This document shows positions 17,452 through 26,880 of a stretch of 43,244 nt of DNA, in pieces. The position numbers and the translations under genes are program-made. The stretch's first letter is position 1. Every line of letters begins with the position of its first letter. Source of the DNA: Defluviitaleaceae bacterium (GTDB taxonomy: Bacteria > Bacillota > Clostridia > Lachnospirales > UBA5962); assembly GCA_009787355.1 (NCBI GenBank), contig WRGD01000145.1, positions 1 to 43,244 of the forward strand, in the 5' to 3' direction. Under the pieces are notes generated by a model that saw nothing but the letters and a program-made list of their open reading frames with translations, searched no databases and was not told where the DNA came from.

Positions 17452-18147
17452 ATGACAGCAAACGAAATTATAGATTTTATAAAGAACGCAAAAAAGAAAA
17501 CATCTGTAAAAGTTTATTTAAATACAAAACAAAAAATAGATTTTCTAAATTGTAAAATTTTCGGCACTGATACAAGCTTTACAGTTTTTGGCGATTTTGA
17601 AGATATAGAACCTATTCTTAAAAAGAATAAAGAAAATATAATAGATATAGAAATAGAAAGTAATAGTAGAAATAGTGCAATACCTTTACTAGATACAAAA
17701 TATATAAATGCAAGAATAGAGCCAGGAGCAATAATAAGAGACAATGTAGAAATTGGTGATAGAGCTATTATAATGATGGGGGCTATTATAAACATAGGTG
17801 CTATTGTTGGAGAAGAAACAATGATAGATATGGGAGCTGTGCTTGGTGGTCGTGCAACAATAGGCAAAAAATGTCATATAGGAGCTGGTGCAGTAATAGC
17901 AGGTGTTATAGAACCACCTTCAGCAACACCAGTAATAATAGAAGATGGTGTACTTGTAGGTGCAAATGCTGTTGTAATAGAAGGTGTTCGAATTGGAGCT
18001 GGTAGTATAGTCGCAGCTGGAGCCGTTGTAATAGAAGATGTTCCAGAAAATGTTGTTGTTGGAGGAGTGCCTGCACGTATTTTGAAGAAAAAAGATGAAA
18101 AATCTATAAAAAATTCTGAAATAGTAGCAGCACTTAGGGTGTTATAA
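17452..18147 (+). CDS. dapH: Tetrahydrodipicolinate N-acetyltransferase
   Basis: A 231-residue acetyltransferase that acetylates tetrahydrodipicolinate, opening the acetylase branch of lysine/diaminopimelate synthesis. The N-terminal DapH domain ([20 protein letters not shown]) is followed from about residue 85 by left-handed beta-helix hexapeptide repeats ([16 protein letters not shown]... and [20 protein letters not shown]...). Length and N-terminus match the DapH family closely. GGGAG precedes the ATG. Its stop overlaps the start of the M20 deacetylase by one base. Confidence 0.95.
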   Translation: MTANEIIDFIKNAKKKTSVKVYLNTKQKIDFLNCKIFGTDTSFTVFGDFEDIEPILKKNKENIIDIEIESNSRNSAIPLLDTKYINARIEPGAIIRDNVEIGDRAIIMMGAIINIGAIVGEETMIDMGAVLGGRATIGKKCHIGAGAVIAGVIEPPSATPVIIEDGVLVGANAVVIEGVRIGAGSIVAAGAVVIEDVPENVVVGGVPARILKKKDEKSIKNSEIVAALRVL

Positions 18148-19373
18148 TGAAAGACTATGATGCTAATTTTGACAGGTTTATTGATGATATATTAAAAAAG
18201 TATAAAAATTTTGAAGATGCAAAAGATTATTTAGATTCTCTTTTTAAAAGTCTGAATGAATTAAGAAAATATAGAGAAGATTTACACCAAATACCAGAAT
18301 TAGGTTTTAAAGAATTTAAAACACAAGAATATATTTTAGATAAAGTAAAGGATTTTAATTGTGAATCTTATGTTTTAAATCCAACTGGTATTGTTTTGTA
18401 TTTCAATAAAAATAAAAAAAGAACAATAGCTTTTAGATGTGAAATGGATGCTTTGCCTATAGAAGAAAAAACAGGATTACCTTTTTCATCTAAACATAAA
18501 GATTCAATGCATGCTTGTGGGCATGACGGACATATGGCTATTTTAATAAAATTTGCTGAATATGCAAATCGTATACACACATCTAATAATATTGTTCTTA
18601 TATTTCAACCATCAGAAGAAGAAAATGCAGGTGCAAATATTATTTTAGATTCTGGACTTTTGGAACAATTTAATGTTAGCTGTATTTTCGGACTTCATAT
18701 CTGGCCAAATTTAGAAAAAAACATTATTTTTTCGAGAGCAAATGAATTTATGGCAGCATCTAGTGAAGTAGATGTGGTAATACATGGGAAATCATCACAT
18801 ATAGCCGATGGAGAGGATGGAATAGATGCTCTTAAAATTGCCTGCGATTTTGTTTCTTTATCTTATTTAAATGAATCTGAAATGGATAATAGTATATATA
18901 GACTTTTAAAATTTGGACAAATTTCTTCTGGAACAGCTAGAAATGTAATATCTGACAGAACAGAGATAAAAGGAAGCATCCGTTCTTTTGACCCAGAAAT
19001 CCATCAAAAATTGAAAGATATACTAGAAAATTCTAAAGAAACATTTGAAAATTTGTATGGTACTAAAATAGACATTACCTATAAAGATAGCTATGACGCT
19101 GTAATAAATGATGAAAATTTATTAAACCAAATCGTTAAAAAGTTGCCATTAAAATTTTTAGACTTTAAAAAAATGAATATGTTAGAAAAACCAGTAATGC
19201 AATCAGAAGATTTTGGGCTTTATAGAAAACATTGTCCTACTGTTTTCTTCTTTTTAGGAATAGGAGAAAGCCACCCACTCCACAGCCCTTATTTCGATTT
19301 TGGGGTATCTACTTTAGCAAGAGGATTATTATTTTTTTCAGGTCTTGCTAATATAAAATTTACAGATAAATAA
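18147..19373 (+). CDS. M20-family amidohydrolase, probable N-acetyldiaminopimelate deacetylase
   Basis: A 408-residue zinc amidohydrolase of the M20D (hippurate hydrolase/YkuR-like) group. The metal-binding HACGHDGH is at residues 122-129 and the EEENAG segment carries the catalytic Glu region; a dimerisation domain lies in the middle. Immediate overlap with dapH supports the last step of the acetylase pathway, giving LL-diaminopimelate. Residues 1-38 are an extra charged N-terminal segment compared with typical members. The coupling to dapH is the main reason for the substrate call; a general N-acyl amino acid amidohydrolase is the alternative. Confidence 0.88.
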   Translation: MKDYDANFDRFIDDILKKYKNFEDAKDYLDSLFKSLNELRKYREDLHQIPELGFKEFKTQEYILDKVKDFNCESYVLNPTGIVLYFNKNKKRTIAFRCEMDALPIEEKTGLPFSSKHKDSMHACGHDGHMAILIKFAEYANRIHTSNNIVLIFQPSEEENAGANIILDSGLLEQFNVSCIFGLHIWPNLEKNIIFSRANEFMAASSEVDVVIHGKSSHIADGEDGIDALKIACDFVSLSYLNESEMDNSIYRLLKFGQISSGTARNVISDRTEIKGSIRSFDPEIHQKLKDILENSKETFENLYGTKIDITYKDSYDAVINDENLLNQIVKKLPLKFLDFKKMNMLEKPVMQSEDFGLYRKHCPTVFFFLGIGESHPLHSPYFDFGVSTLARGLLFFSGLANIKFTDK

Positions 19374-19409
19374 TATAAATTAGCGTTTTTAGGGAGTAGA
19401 AAGGTTTTT

Positions 19410-21284
19410 ATGCGTCAAAGAGGCTCTGTGCAAATGCAGTACAAAAAAGCTAAAAAACAGAAGAAAAAAGAAGGTTATATTATACTATCTATAGTGGTAG
19501 TTTTTATTTTACTAGTTACAATCGCTGGTTTTTTTATTTTTATTAATAGAAATGTAGAGCTAGAACCAAATATGAATGTTGTAGATTTTAGAGCATATCA
19601 TAATTTAACAAATGATATTTATATTGTATTTGATAATGCAGTAATTAATCATCATTCTCCGCAAATTATAAATGATGAAATGCATTTACCTATAAATTTT
19701 TTAAATGAAATAGGCTTTTTGGGTCCACATTTATATTGGGAACCTGATATAGAACTTTTAACTATTACGACTGGAACAGAGCTTATACGTATATCTCCAA
19801 ATAACGATGAAATGTATTTAAATTATGTAAATGTACCTTCTAATTTTATTTTTAGAAATATAGATGGTGTAGCTTATTTTCCTATAAGTTTTATAGAAAA
19901 TAGATTCGATTTGCAATCAAATTTAACAGAAGCTAATTTTTTAGTTGTAAATAAAACAAATTTAGATAACCAAATAGCAAATGTTATAGTAGAAGATGCT
20001 TATATAAGATATTTACCAGACAATCAAAGCCCAATAGTTCAACATCTTTATTTTGATGAAGTTTTACATATTTTAGATATGTCTAATGAATTTATAAATG
20101 AAATGTTAGAAGCAGAAGAAAATTCCGAATATGAATTTAATAATTATGAAAATTATACATTAGTTCGTACAAATTTAGGCACTATAGGTTTTATTCTTAC
20201 AGAAAATTTATCTTATTTTAGTATAATAGAAGGTTTTACAAATCAGCCAGAACGTTTGCCAAGACTTACAGCAAACGAGCCTCTAAATATAGCTTGGGAT
20301 TTAGTTACAAATTATGCAGCCAATAATACAGCTGAAAGAAGAATAGTACATCCCGGTGTAAATATTATGGCACCAAAATGGCTAAGATTTGCAGGAAGTG
20401 AACAATTAAATAATCCAAATACTTTAACGGGTACTCTAGAAAATATATCTAGTAGAGATTATATAAATTGGGCAAGACAAAATGGTATGCAAGTTTGGCC
20501 ACTTTTATTCGATTATCAAAATCCACAAGTTGCAACAGAAGTTTTAAGTAATACAGAGTTAAGGGATTATGTTATAAATCAACTTATAAATATTGCAAAT
20601 GATTTTGATTTTGATGGTATAATGATAGATATAGAAGGTACTAATGAATCTAATCAAGAATATTTTTTGCAATTTTTGAGAGAATTAAGCCCTATAATGA
20701 GGGAAAATAATCTTATTTATTCTATTGCTGTTTTTGTACCTGCAGAATGGAGAACTTTTTACAATCACGGTGAAATAGGTAGAGTTGTAGACTATGTAGC
20801 TGTAATGGCGTATGACCAAAACGTAGCAAGTATTGCTAATTTGCTAGAAGATGCTACAGCTGGTCCAAATGCTTCTATAAATTTCGTTAGAAATGCAGTT
20901 ATAGATTTAATAAATGTAATGGATAGTAGACAAATAATATTAGGTCTACCATTTTATACTAGGATATGGTATATAACAGAAGTAGATGGTGTAAATAGTT
21001 ACAGACAACGAAATGTAGGTATACAGTTTGGTCAAAATTATTTTAGAGATGCAAATGTTCCTCTTGAATGGAGTGATTATTATGGTTCTTATTTTGCAAG
21101 ATTTGTAACAACTATGAATGATGGTACAGAAGAAGTAACTCTTGCATGGATAGAAACAGAAAGGTCTTTAGAATTAAAAGCAAATTTAGTTTTTGAATTT
21201 GATTTGGCTGGTGTTGCAGGTTGGCAACGTTCTTTAGCAACAAATGGTGTTTGGCAAATGTTACAAAGAGTTCTTGGAACTTAG
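19410..21284 (+). CDS. Membrane-anchored GH18 glycosidase (YaaH/YdhD-like)
   Basis: A 624-residue protein. A basic N-terminus precedes one membrane segment (about 24-47). Residues about 60-180 look like the copper-amine-oxidase N-terminal-like stalk domain, about 185-265 like a bacterial SH3 domain (IVEDAYIRYLPDNQ), and about 280-620 form a glycosyl hydrolase 18 barrel. The GH18 catalytic motif appears as DGIMIDIEG, with the catalytic Glu last. Such proteins act on peptidoglycan, often the spore cortex or cell wall, and several are sporulation or germination proteins. It is 36 bases downstream of the M20 gene and ends at its own terminator. Confidence 0.88.
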   Translation: MRQRGSVQMQYKKAKKQKKKEGYIILSIVVVFILLVTIAGFFIFINRNVELEPNMNVVDFRAYHNLTNDIYIVFDNAVINHHSPQIINDEMHLPINFLNEIGFLGPHLYWEPDIELLTITTGTELIRISPNNDEMYLNYVNVPSNFIFRNIDGVAYFPISFIENRFDLQSNLTEANFLVVNKTNLDNQIANVIVEDAYIRYLPDNQSPIVQHLYFDEVLHILDMSNEFINEMLEAEENSEYEFNNYENYTLVRTNLGTIGFILTENLSYFSIIEGFTNQPERLPRLTANEPLNIAWDLVTNYAANNTAERRIVHPGVNIMAPKWLRFAGSEQLNNPNTLTGTLENISSRDYINWARQNGMQVWPLLFDYQNPQVATEVLSNTELRDYVINQLINIANDFDFDGIMIDIEGTNESNQEYFLQFLRELSPIMRENNLIYSIAVFVPAEWRTFYNHGEIGRVVDYVAVMAYDQNVASIANLLEDATAGPNASINFVRNAVIDLINVMDSRQIILGLPFYTRIWYITEVDGVNSYRQRNVGIQFGQNYFRDANVPLEWSDYYGSYFARFVTTMNDGTEEVTLAWIETERSLELKANLVFEFDLAGVAGWQRSLATNGVWQMLQRVLGT

Positions 21285-21302
21285 TACGTAATTAAATATC
21301 AA

Positions 21303-21351
21303 AAAAAGTCGTACAACAAATTTATTAATTATCTTTGTTATACGACTTTTT
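21303..21351 (+). terminator. Terminator after the GH18 gene
   Basis: AAAAAGTCGTACAACAAA (21303-21320) pairs with TTTGTTATACGACTTTTT (21334-21351) with one mismatch; T run on the plus strand. Confidence 0.8.
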
Positions 21352-21361
21352 CTATCATTTT

Positions 21362-21389
21362 TTGATTTTGTTAAAAAATATGGTATACT
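21362..21389 (+). promoter_or_regulatory. Predicted pfkA promoter
   Basis: TTGATT (21362-21367), 16-base spacer, TATACT (21384-21389), 80 bases before the pfkA start. Confidence 0.5.
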
Positions 21390-21469
21390 TATAGCGTAAT
21401 AAGTATCTTAAAAAATAAATAAAAATCTTTTTTGGAAAAATAATAATTAAAATATGTGGAGGAGATTAA

Positions 21470-22432
21470 TTGAAAAAAATAGGAATACTTACAAGTGGAG
21501 GAGACGCTCCAGGAATGAATTCTGTTATTCGTGCCGTTGTTAGGTCTGCTTTAAAAGTCAATTTTCAAGTTTTAGGAATAAAAAGAGGTTATGAGGGTCT
21601 TCTTTCTGGAGACATCTCTGAATTAAAAAGTACAGACGTTTTGGGTATTTCGGACCATGGTGGTACAATGCTAAGGTCTGCAAGATCGGAAGAAATGCGA
21701 ACTCCAGACGGTCTTAAAAGAGCTTATGAAATGTCAAAAATTTTTGGTATAGATGCTCTTATAGTCATAGGTGGTGATGGTTCTATAACTGGTGCAAAAG
21801 CGTTATCTGAGTTAGGATTAAAAGTAATTGGAATACCAGCAACAATAGATTTAGATTTGGAATGTAGTGAGTATACGATAGGTTTTGATACAGCTGTAAA
21901 TACAGGTGTAGAAGCAATAATGAAAATAAGTGATACAACATCTTCTCATGAAAGAGTATCTATTGTAGAAGTAATGGGTAGAAATTGTGGAAATATAGCT
22001 CTATGGTGTGCTATTGCTTGTGGTGTAGATGATATACTTATTCCAGAAGTTACAGATGTAGGAGAAAATGAAATAATACACCAAATTTTGCAAAATAGAG
22101 CAAAAGGTAAAAAACAAAATATTATAATAGTTGCAGAGGGTATTGGTGGAAGTCAGGAACTTGCAGAAAAAATACAAATAACAACAGGTATTGTATCGAG
22201 AGCTACTATTTTAGGTCATATACAACGTGGTGGTTTTCCATCTGCATTAGATAGGTTTCATGGTGCAAATATGGGAAGTTTTGCAATATCATTATTAACT
22301 GAAAATAATTATAATAAAGTAGTAGTTGTGAAAAACGGGAAATACGACCATATAGATATAACAGAGGCGTTAAATCAAAAAAGATGCTTTGACGTAGAAC
22401 TTTATAAGAGAGTTAGACAGTTGTCTATTTAG
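21470..22432 (+). CDS. pfkA: 6-phosphofructokinase (ATP type)
   Basis: A 320-residue glycolytic kinase that phosphorylates fructose 6-phosphate. The start is a TTG with GGAGGAG upstream. The nucleotide-binding GGDGS is present, which favours ATP over pyrophosphate. MGRNCGNIALW and GHIQRGG segments are intact. The catalytic region, usually PGTIDND, reads PATIDLD here; the two Asp residues are kept while Gly and Asn are replaced. The length is normal. In many Firmicutes pfkA is directly followed by pyk; here a decayed restriction-modification pair lies between them. Confidence 0.93.
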   Translation: MKKIGILTSGGDAPGMNSVIRAVVRSALKVNFQVLGIKRGYEGLLSGDISELKSTDVLGISDHGGTMLRSARSEEMRTPDGLKRAYEMSKIFGIDALIVIGGDGSITGAKALSELGLKVIGIPATIDLDLECSEYTIGFDTAVNTGVEAIMKISDTTSSHERVSIVEVMGRNCGNIALWCAIACGVDDILIPEVTDVGENEIIHQILQNRAKGKKQNIIIVAEGIGGSQELAEKIQITTGIVSRATILGHIQRGGFPSALDRFHGANMGSFAISLLTENNYNKVVVVKNGKYDHIDITEALNQKRCFDVELYKRVRQLSI

Positions 22433-22439
22433 CTCGAAT

Positions 22440-23126
22440 ATGAAACAAATTAAGTTTATAGATTTTTGCTCTGGTATTGGTGGAGGTAGACAAGGTTTAG
22501 AACTTGCAGGAATGAAATGTATAGCACATAGTGAAATTGATATACAAACCTCAAACTTGTATAGCTATGTTTATAATGATAACAATAATTTAGGTGATTT
22601 AACAAAAATTAATATAAATGATTTGCCGAATTTTGATTTACTGATTTCTGGTTTTCCAAAAAATAAAGAAATAAAGCCATTAAAAAATTTTTTGATAGAT
22701 TCAAACAGTGAAGAATTACCCATTAATGATAAAACTTTTAACAGATACTTAAATAATAAATATAACAAGGGTAAATACAACCTAGAAGAAATTCTTAAAA
22801 AAGATTACTTGATTTTAGATACAAGACAATCAGATTTGCGAATATATAAAGATAGGTGCCCTACACTTAGAACAGGTAGACATGGCATTTTATATATAAA
22901 AAATAGGAAAATAAAAAAATTATCATCAATAGAAGGATTTTTATTACAAGGTTTTTCATATAAAACTTCTAATAAAGCTGTTGGTTATGGTTTATCTAAT
23001 AATAAATTACTATCTATTATAGGTAATGCAATGACAGTAAATGTTATAAAAAATATCGCTGAAGAATTGTTAAAAGTTATAAATAATGAGGAAATATATT
23101 CAAAATGGAACCAGACAACATTTTAG
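22440..23126 (+). pseudogene. DNA cytosine-5 methyltransferase with the catalytic region deleted
   Basis: An intact reading frame of 228 residues, but much shorter than the usual 320-plus. The SAM-binding start FIDFCSGIGGGRQGLELAGM and the C-terminal motifs (CPTLRTG, the target-recognition region and GNAMTVNVIKNI, motif X) are present. Motif IV should read GFPCQ with the catalytic Cys. Here GFP at about residue 80 runs straight into KNKEIKPLKNFLIDSN, so PCQ and motifs V to VIII are gone. The frame survived the deletion. The protein cannot methylate DNA. It starts 7 bases after pfkA and overlaps the endonuclease stub by 22 bases. Confidence 0.85.
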
Positions 23127-23206
23127 ACAAAAATCATTTAATTGAAAGAGGTTCTAAAACAGCTAAAAATGGTTTCAAAAACAAAAAAGATATTGCAAAC
23201 AAATAA
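23105..23206 (+). pseudogene. N-terminal stub of a type II restriction endonuclease
   Basis: A 33-codon ORF (starting MEPDNILDKNHLIERGSK, then TAKNGFKNKKDIANK) overlapping the end of the methyltransferase by 22 bases in the order usual for linked restriction genes. RGSKTAKNGFKN followed by an acidic or basic DI segment matches the opening of a group of type II endonucleases that sit beside C5 methyltransferases. The rest of the enzyme is missing; a stop follows and pyk begins 37 bases later. The family call is from memory of the motif and is moderate. Confidence 0.55.
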
Positions 23207-23242
23207 AAGTATTAAAATAAATCTAAAAACCAAGGAGAAAAA

Positions 23243-24670
23243 ATGAGAAAAACAAAAATAGTAGCAACACTAGGTCCCGCTTCAAATAATATAGAAATAA
23301 TGAAAAACCTTATAAATTCTGGTCTAAATGTTGCCAGATTTAATTTTTCGCATGGTACTCATGAGAGCCACAGAGAAATGGCAAATACCATGAAAAAAGC
23401 TAGCAAAGAACTTGGAGTCTCCGTTGCTCTTATGTTAGATACAAAAGGACCAGAAATAAGAACAAAAGCTTTAAAAGCTGATACTATTGAATTAAAAGAA
23501 GGAAATAAGTTTATACTAACATCAGAAGATATAATAGGGGATGAAAATAGAGTCTCGATTACACATAATGGTTTATCTGAAGATGTTAAAATAGGTGGTA
23601 AAATATTACTAGATGATGGCTTAATAGAGCTTTTGATAGACAATATTACTGATACAAATGTAGAATGTACTATTTTAAATGGTGGTATTTTAAAAGCAAA
23701 TAAAGGTGTAAACTTACCAAATGTAGAAGTTAGTCTTCCATCTTTAACTGAAAAGGATATAGAAGATATAAAATTTGCAATAGCAGAAGATTTTGACTTT
23801 ATAGCAGCAAGTTTTGTAAGAACAGCAAATGATTTAAAAGAAATAAAACGTATTTTAAAAGAAAATAATGGCTCTCATATAAAAATAATATCCAAAATAG
23901 AAAATCGTCAAGGTGTAGATAATATAGATGAAATATTAGAACTAACAGATTCCATTATGGTTGCTCGTGGAGATTTAGGAGTAGAAATAGACCCCGAAGA
24001 AGTTCCAATAATACAAAAAAGTCTTATAAAAAAGGCAAATAAATTAGGCAAACCTGTTATCACAGCAACTCAAATGCTAGAGTCCATGATAAATAACCCA
24101 AGACCTACAAGGGCAGAAACAAGCGATGTTGCTAATGCAATAATAGATGGAACAGATGCTATAATGTTATCTGGTGAAACAGCAGGAGGTAAATACCCCG
24201 AAGAAGCTGTAAAAATGATGGCGAGAATAGCAACAAAGACAGAAGAATCTCTAAAATACAATATAAACAATCCTTATCAAAACGCTGATATAAAAACAAC
24301 ACCGACGGATGCAGTGGGATATGCTGCAACATCAATTGCAAAATCTATAGAAGCAAGTGCAATAATTACACTTACAACATCAGGTTTTACAGCAAATATG
24401 ATAAGCAAGTTTAGACCTATTACAAAAACAATATCTATAACACCAGATAAAACTGTTTTTAAACAACTAAATCTTACATGGGGTTCTATACCAATACTTG
24501 CAGACTGTGCAGCAGAACCAAAGGAATTACTGGCTATAGCTGTTAAAACAATGTCAGAAACAAATTATCTAAAAAAAGGTGATTCTGTAGTAATAGTATC
24601 TGGTATGCCACTTGGTATTGCAGGAACAACTAATAATATAAGAATTTATATTATTGGAGATGAAATCTAA
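23243..24670 (+). CDS. pyk: Pyruvate kinase
   Basis: A 475-residue enzyme making pyruvate and ATP from phosphoenolpyruvate. The N-terminal TKIVATLGPAS, substrate segment NFSHG, MLDTKGPEIR, catalytic Lys region ISKIENRQGVDN and metal-binding VARGDLGVEI are all intact. The extra C-terminal PEP-utiliser domain found in some Firmicutes is absent. It has an AAGGAG site and shares one base with trpS. It was probably once directly co-transcribed with pfkA. Confidence 0.97.
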   Translation: MRKTKIVATLGPASNNIEIMKNLINSGLNVARFNFSHGTHESHREMANTMKKASKELGVSVALMLDTKGPEIRTKALKADTIELKEGNKFILTSEDIIGDENRVSITHNGLSEDVKIGGKILLDDGLIELLIDNITDTNVECTILNGGILKANKGVNLPNVEVSLPSLTEKDIEDIKFAIAEDFDFIAASFVRTANDLKEIKRILKENNGSHIKIISKIENRQGVDNIDEILELTDSIMVARGDLGVEIDPEEVPIIQKSLIKKANKLGKPVITATQMLESMINNPRPTRAETSDVANAIIDGTDAIMLSGETAGGKYPEEAVKMMARIATKTEESLKYNINNPYQNADIKTTPTDAVGYAATSIAKSIEASAIITLTTSGFTANMISKFRPITKTISITPDKTVFKQLNLTWGSIPILADCAAEPKELLAIAVKTMSETNYLKKGDSVVIVSGMPLGIAGTTNNIRIYIIGDEI

Positions 24671-25653
24671 TGAAAACAGTTTTTAGTGGTGTACAACCTA
24701 CAGGTAATCTTACAATAGGAAATTACCTAGGTGCATTTAAAAATTGGAGAGATTTGCAAGATGAAAATAGATGTATATTTTGCGTTGTAGACTTACATTC
24801 ATTAACAGTAAGAAATAATCCTGAAGATTTAAAAAATAATAGTAAAAATATAATAATGCTATATATGGCTGCTGGAATAGACCCAGAGAAAAGTATTATT
24901 TATTTACAATCAAATGTATCTGCCCATGCGAATTTATCTTGGGTATTGAGTTGTTACACATATATTGGTGAACTTTCTAGAATGACACAGTTTAAAGAAA
25001 AGTCAGAGAATAGCGATAATATAAACAATGGACTTTTTAGCTATCCTGTTCTTATGGCTGCAGATATACTTTTATATGGTACCGATTTTGTACCTGTTGG
25101 AGAAGACCAAAAACAACATGTAGAGCTCTGTAGAGAAATAGCAATACGATTTAATAATATATATGGTAAGACTTTTACAGTTCCAGAAATTTTAATACAA
25201 TCAAAACTTGCAACAAGAATAAAAGGTTTACAAAATCCAACTAAAAAAATGAGTAAATCTTCTAAAGACAAGAATGATACAATATTTTTGTTAGACACAG
25301 AAAAAGATATTATATCAAAAATAAAAAAAGCTGTTACAGATTCAGATACAAGAATTTATTTTGACAAAGAAACAAAACCGGGTATTAGTAACTTATTAAC
25401 TATGTATGCTACTATTACGAATAAGTCTATTGAAGAAAGTGAAAAAGATTTTAGTGATAAAACATACGGACAATTTAAAAAAGACTTGATAGAAGTTGTT
25501 TTAAATGAGATAATACCATTACAAAATAAATTTAATGAACTAAAAAATTCTATAGATTACGTAAATAATATTATAGAAAATAATGCAAAAAAAGCAATAG
25601 AAATAGCAAATAAAAATTTAGAAAATGTTTACAAGAAGGTAGGGCTTTTATAA
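24670..25653 (+). CDS. trpS: Tryptophanyl-tRNA synthetase
   Basis: A 327-residue class I aminoacyl-tRNA synthetase. The HIGH-equivalent is TIGN (PTGNLTIGNYLGA) and the KMSKS loop is KKMSKSSKDKNDT. VADLHSLTV-like (VVDLHSLTV), MAADILLYG and the GEDQKQHVEL segment are typical of bacterial TrpRS. The length is normal. It starts inside the pyk stop (TAATG), so the two are co-translated. Confidence 0.96.
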   Translation: MKTVFSGVQPTGNLTIGNYLGAFKNWRDLQDENRCIFCVVDLHSLTVRNNPEDLKNNSKNIIMLYMAAGIDPEKSIIYLQSNVSAHANLSWVLSCYTYIGELSRMTQFKEKSENSDNINNGLFSYPVLMAADILLYGTDFVPVGEDQKQHVELCREIAIRFNNIYGKTFTVPEILIQSKLATRIKGLQNPTKKMSKSSKDKNDTIFLLDTEKDIISKIKKAVTDSDTRIYFDKETKPGISNLLTMYATITNKSIEESEKDFSDKTYGQFKKDLIEVVLNEIIPLQNKFNELKNSIDYVNNIIENNAKKAIEIANKNLENVYKKVGLL

Positions 25654-25695
25654 TAATAAAAGTTCGATTATTATATTTTAAAAAAATATAATAAT

Positions 25696-25714
25696 ACTTT
25701 TGCTTCGCAAAAGT
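25696..25714 (+). terminator. Hairpin downstream of trpS
   Basis: ACTTTTGC-TTC-GCAAAAGT is a compact perfect hairpin. It follows an AT-rich inverted repeat at about 25667-25695. No T run follows, so it may be a weak terminator or an mRNA 3' end. Confidence 0.4.
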
Positions 25715-25777
25715 AGCTAAATCTATCAAACTTATCTTTATAATATAATATAAATTTTTTATCGAGGTACCTTTTAA

Positions 25778-25993
25778 ATGTTTAAAAATTGTAAACGCTG
25801 TGGAGGAGTTTTTAATTCCGTAACCTTGCATATTTGTAATGAATGTTCTAATTCAGAAAAAGACCAATATAACAAAGTAAAAGAGTATCTTGAGAAAAAT
25901 CCAGGTCTTAATTTAATACAGCTTTCCAAAGCAACAGGGGTGAAAGCTGATATTATTTTAAGATATATAAAAGAAGATAGATTCGAATATTAA
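25778..25993 (+). CDS. Small zinc-ribbon protein, YvyF/TIGR03826-like (copy 1)
   Basis: A 71-residue protein. A CxxC...CxxC zinc ribbon (CKRC at 5-8, CNEC at 20-23) is followed by a short helical, HTH-like segment (YLEKNPGLNLIQLSKATGVKADIILRYIKED). This matches the N-terminal part of the TIGR03826/YvyF family, usually found in the flgM/flgN flagellar operon. It is half the family's usual length. It lies 12 bases before a longer paralogue. No flagellar gene is in the window, so the role here is uncertain. Confidence 0.75.
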   Translation: MFKNCKRCGGVFNSVTLHICNECSNSEKDQYNKVKEYLEKNPGLNLIQLSKATGVKADIILRYIKEDRFEY

Positions 25994-26005
25994 CAGGAGG
26001 ATTGT

Positions 26006-26398
26006 ATGCTTTCAAATTGTCCAAGATGTAAAACTGTTTTTAATTCTTCTATTTATACAATATGTGATAATTGTCGAAAAGAAGAAGAAAATGAGGTAGT
26101 AAAAGTAAGAGAATATATAATAGAAAATCCGGGAATAACTCTAAGCAATTTGTCGATTGAAACAGATATAAGTGTAAAAAGAATTATAAAATACATAAGA
26201 GAAGGCAAAATTGAACTTAGTAGTCCTGAGATTGAATGTGAAAGATGTAAAACAAAAATAAGATTGGGTCGATATTGTGCTGATTGTAGTAAAAAAATGC
26301 ATAAAGAAATTATTCGTATGAGAGTTTCATCTAAAAAAGAGGATAATGTTATTGAAAATAAAACTAAAAATATTGGAATGTACTCAAATAGAAAATAA
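26006..26398 (+). CDS. Zinc-ribbon protein, YvyF/TIGR03826-like (copy 2)
   Basis: A 130-residue paralogue of the preceding gene, of normal YvyF length. It has a zinc ribbon with CPRC (5-8) and CDNC (20-23), then the same HTH-like segment (YIIENPGITLSNLSIETDISVKRIIKYIREG), and a second zinc knuckle with CERC and CADC (about 76-93). The C-terminus is charged and basic. An AGGAGG site precedes the ATG. YvyF is linked to flagellar gene regulation in Bacillus; a similar regulatory role is inference. Confidence 0.8.
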   Translation: MLSNCPRCKTVFNSSIYTICDNCRKEEENEVVKVREYIIENPGITLSNLSIETDISVKRIIKYIREGKIELSSPEIECERCKTKIRLGRYCADCSKKMHKEIIRMRVSSKKEDNVIENKTKNIGMYSNRK

Positions 26399-26445
26399 AT
26401 ATTATAAGGTCGTGCTTTAAAGAATAAAATAAAAAGGTATAAATA

Positions 26446-26850
26446 ATGAATAATGCAGATTTAGTAAAAAAGGCAATATTAGCAAGAGAAAACTCTTATA
26501 GCCCATATTCAAATTTTATGGTTGGTGCAGCACTTTTAACTGACTGTGGAAAAGTATTTTTAGGTTGTAATATAGAAAATGCAGCATACAGCCCAACAAT
26601 TTGTGCTGAGCGTTCTGCTTTCTCTGCCTCCATTTCAAATGGTTTTACAAAATTTTCAAAAATAGCAATAGCAGGTTTTTTAAAAGGAAAAAATACAGGA
26701 GAAGCTTTTCCGTGTGGAGTATGTAGACAGGTTATAAAAGAATTCTGTACAAAAGATTTTGAAATAATAATTGTAAGAAGTAAAGATGAATACACAATAC
26801 ACACTTTGGAAGAGCTATTTCCAAATAGTTTTGGTCCTGAAAATTTGTAA
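26446..26850 (+). CDS. cdd: Cytidine deaminase
   Basis: A 134-residue homotetrameric-type zinc deaminase that converts (deoxy)cytidine to (deoxy)uridine in pyrimidine salvage. The zinc site is CAE (in PTICAERSA) plus PCGVC, and the opening YSPYSNFMVGAALL is typical. The length is normal. It follows the zinc-ribbon pair by 48 bases in the same direction, with a weak ribosome site (AAAGG). Confidence 0.95.
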   Translation: MNNADLVKKAILARENSYSPYSNFMVGAALLTDCGKVFLGCNIENAAYSPTICAERSAFSASISNGFTKFSKIAIAGFLKGKNTGEAFPCGVCRQVIKEFCTKDFEIIIVRSKDEYTIHTLEELFPNSFGPENL

Positions 26851-26880
26851 AAATTTAAATTAAATTGTTTTTATAATTTT

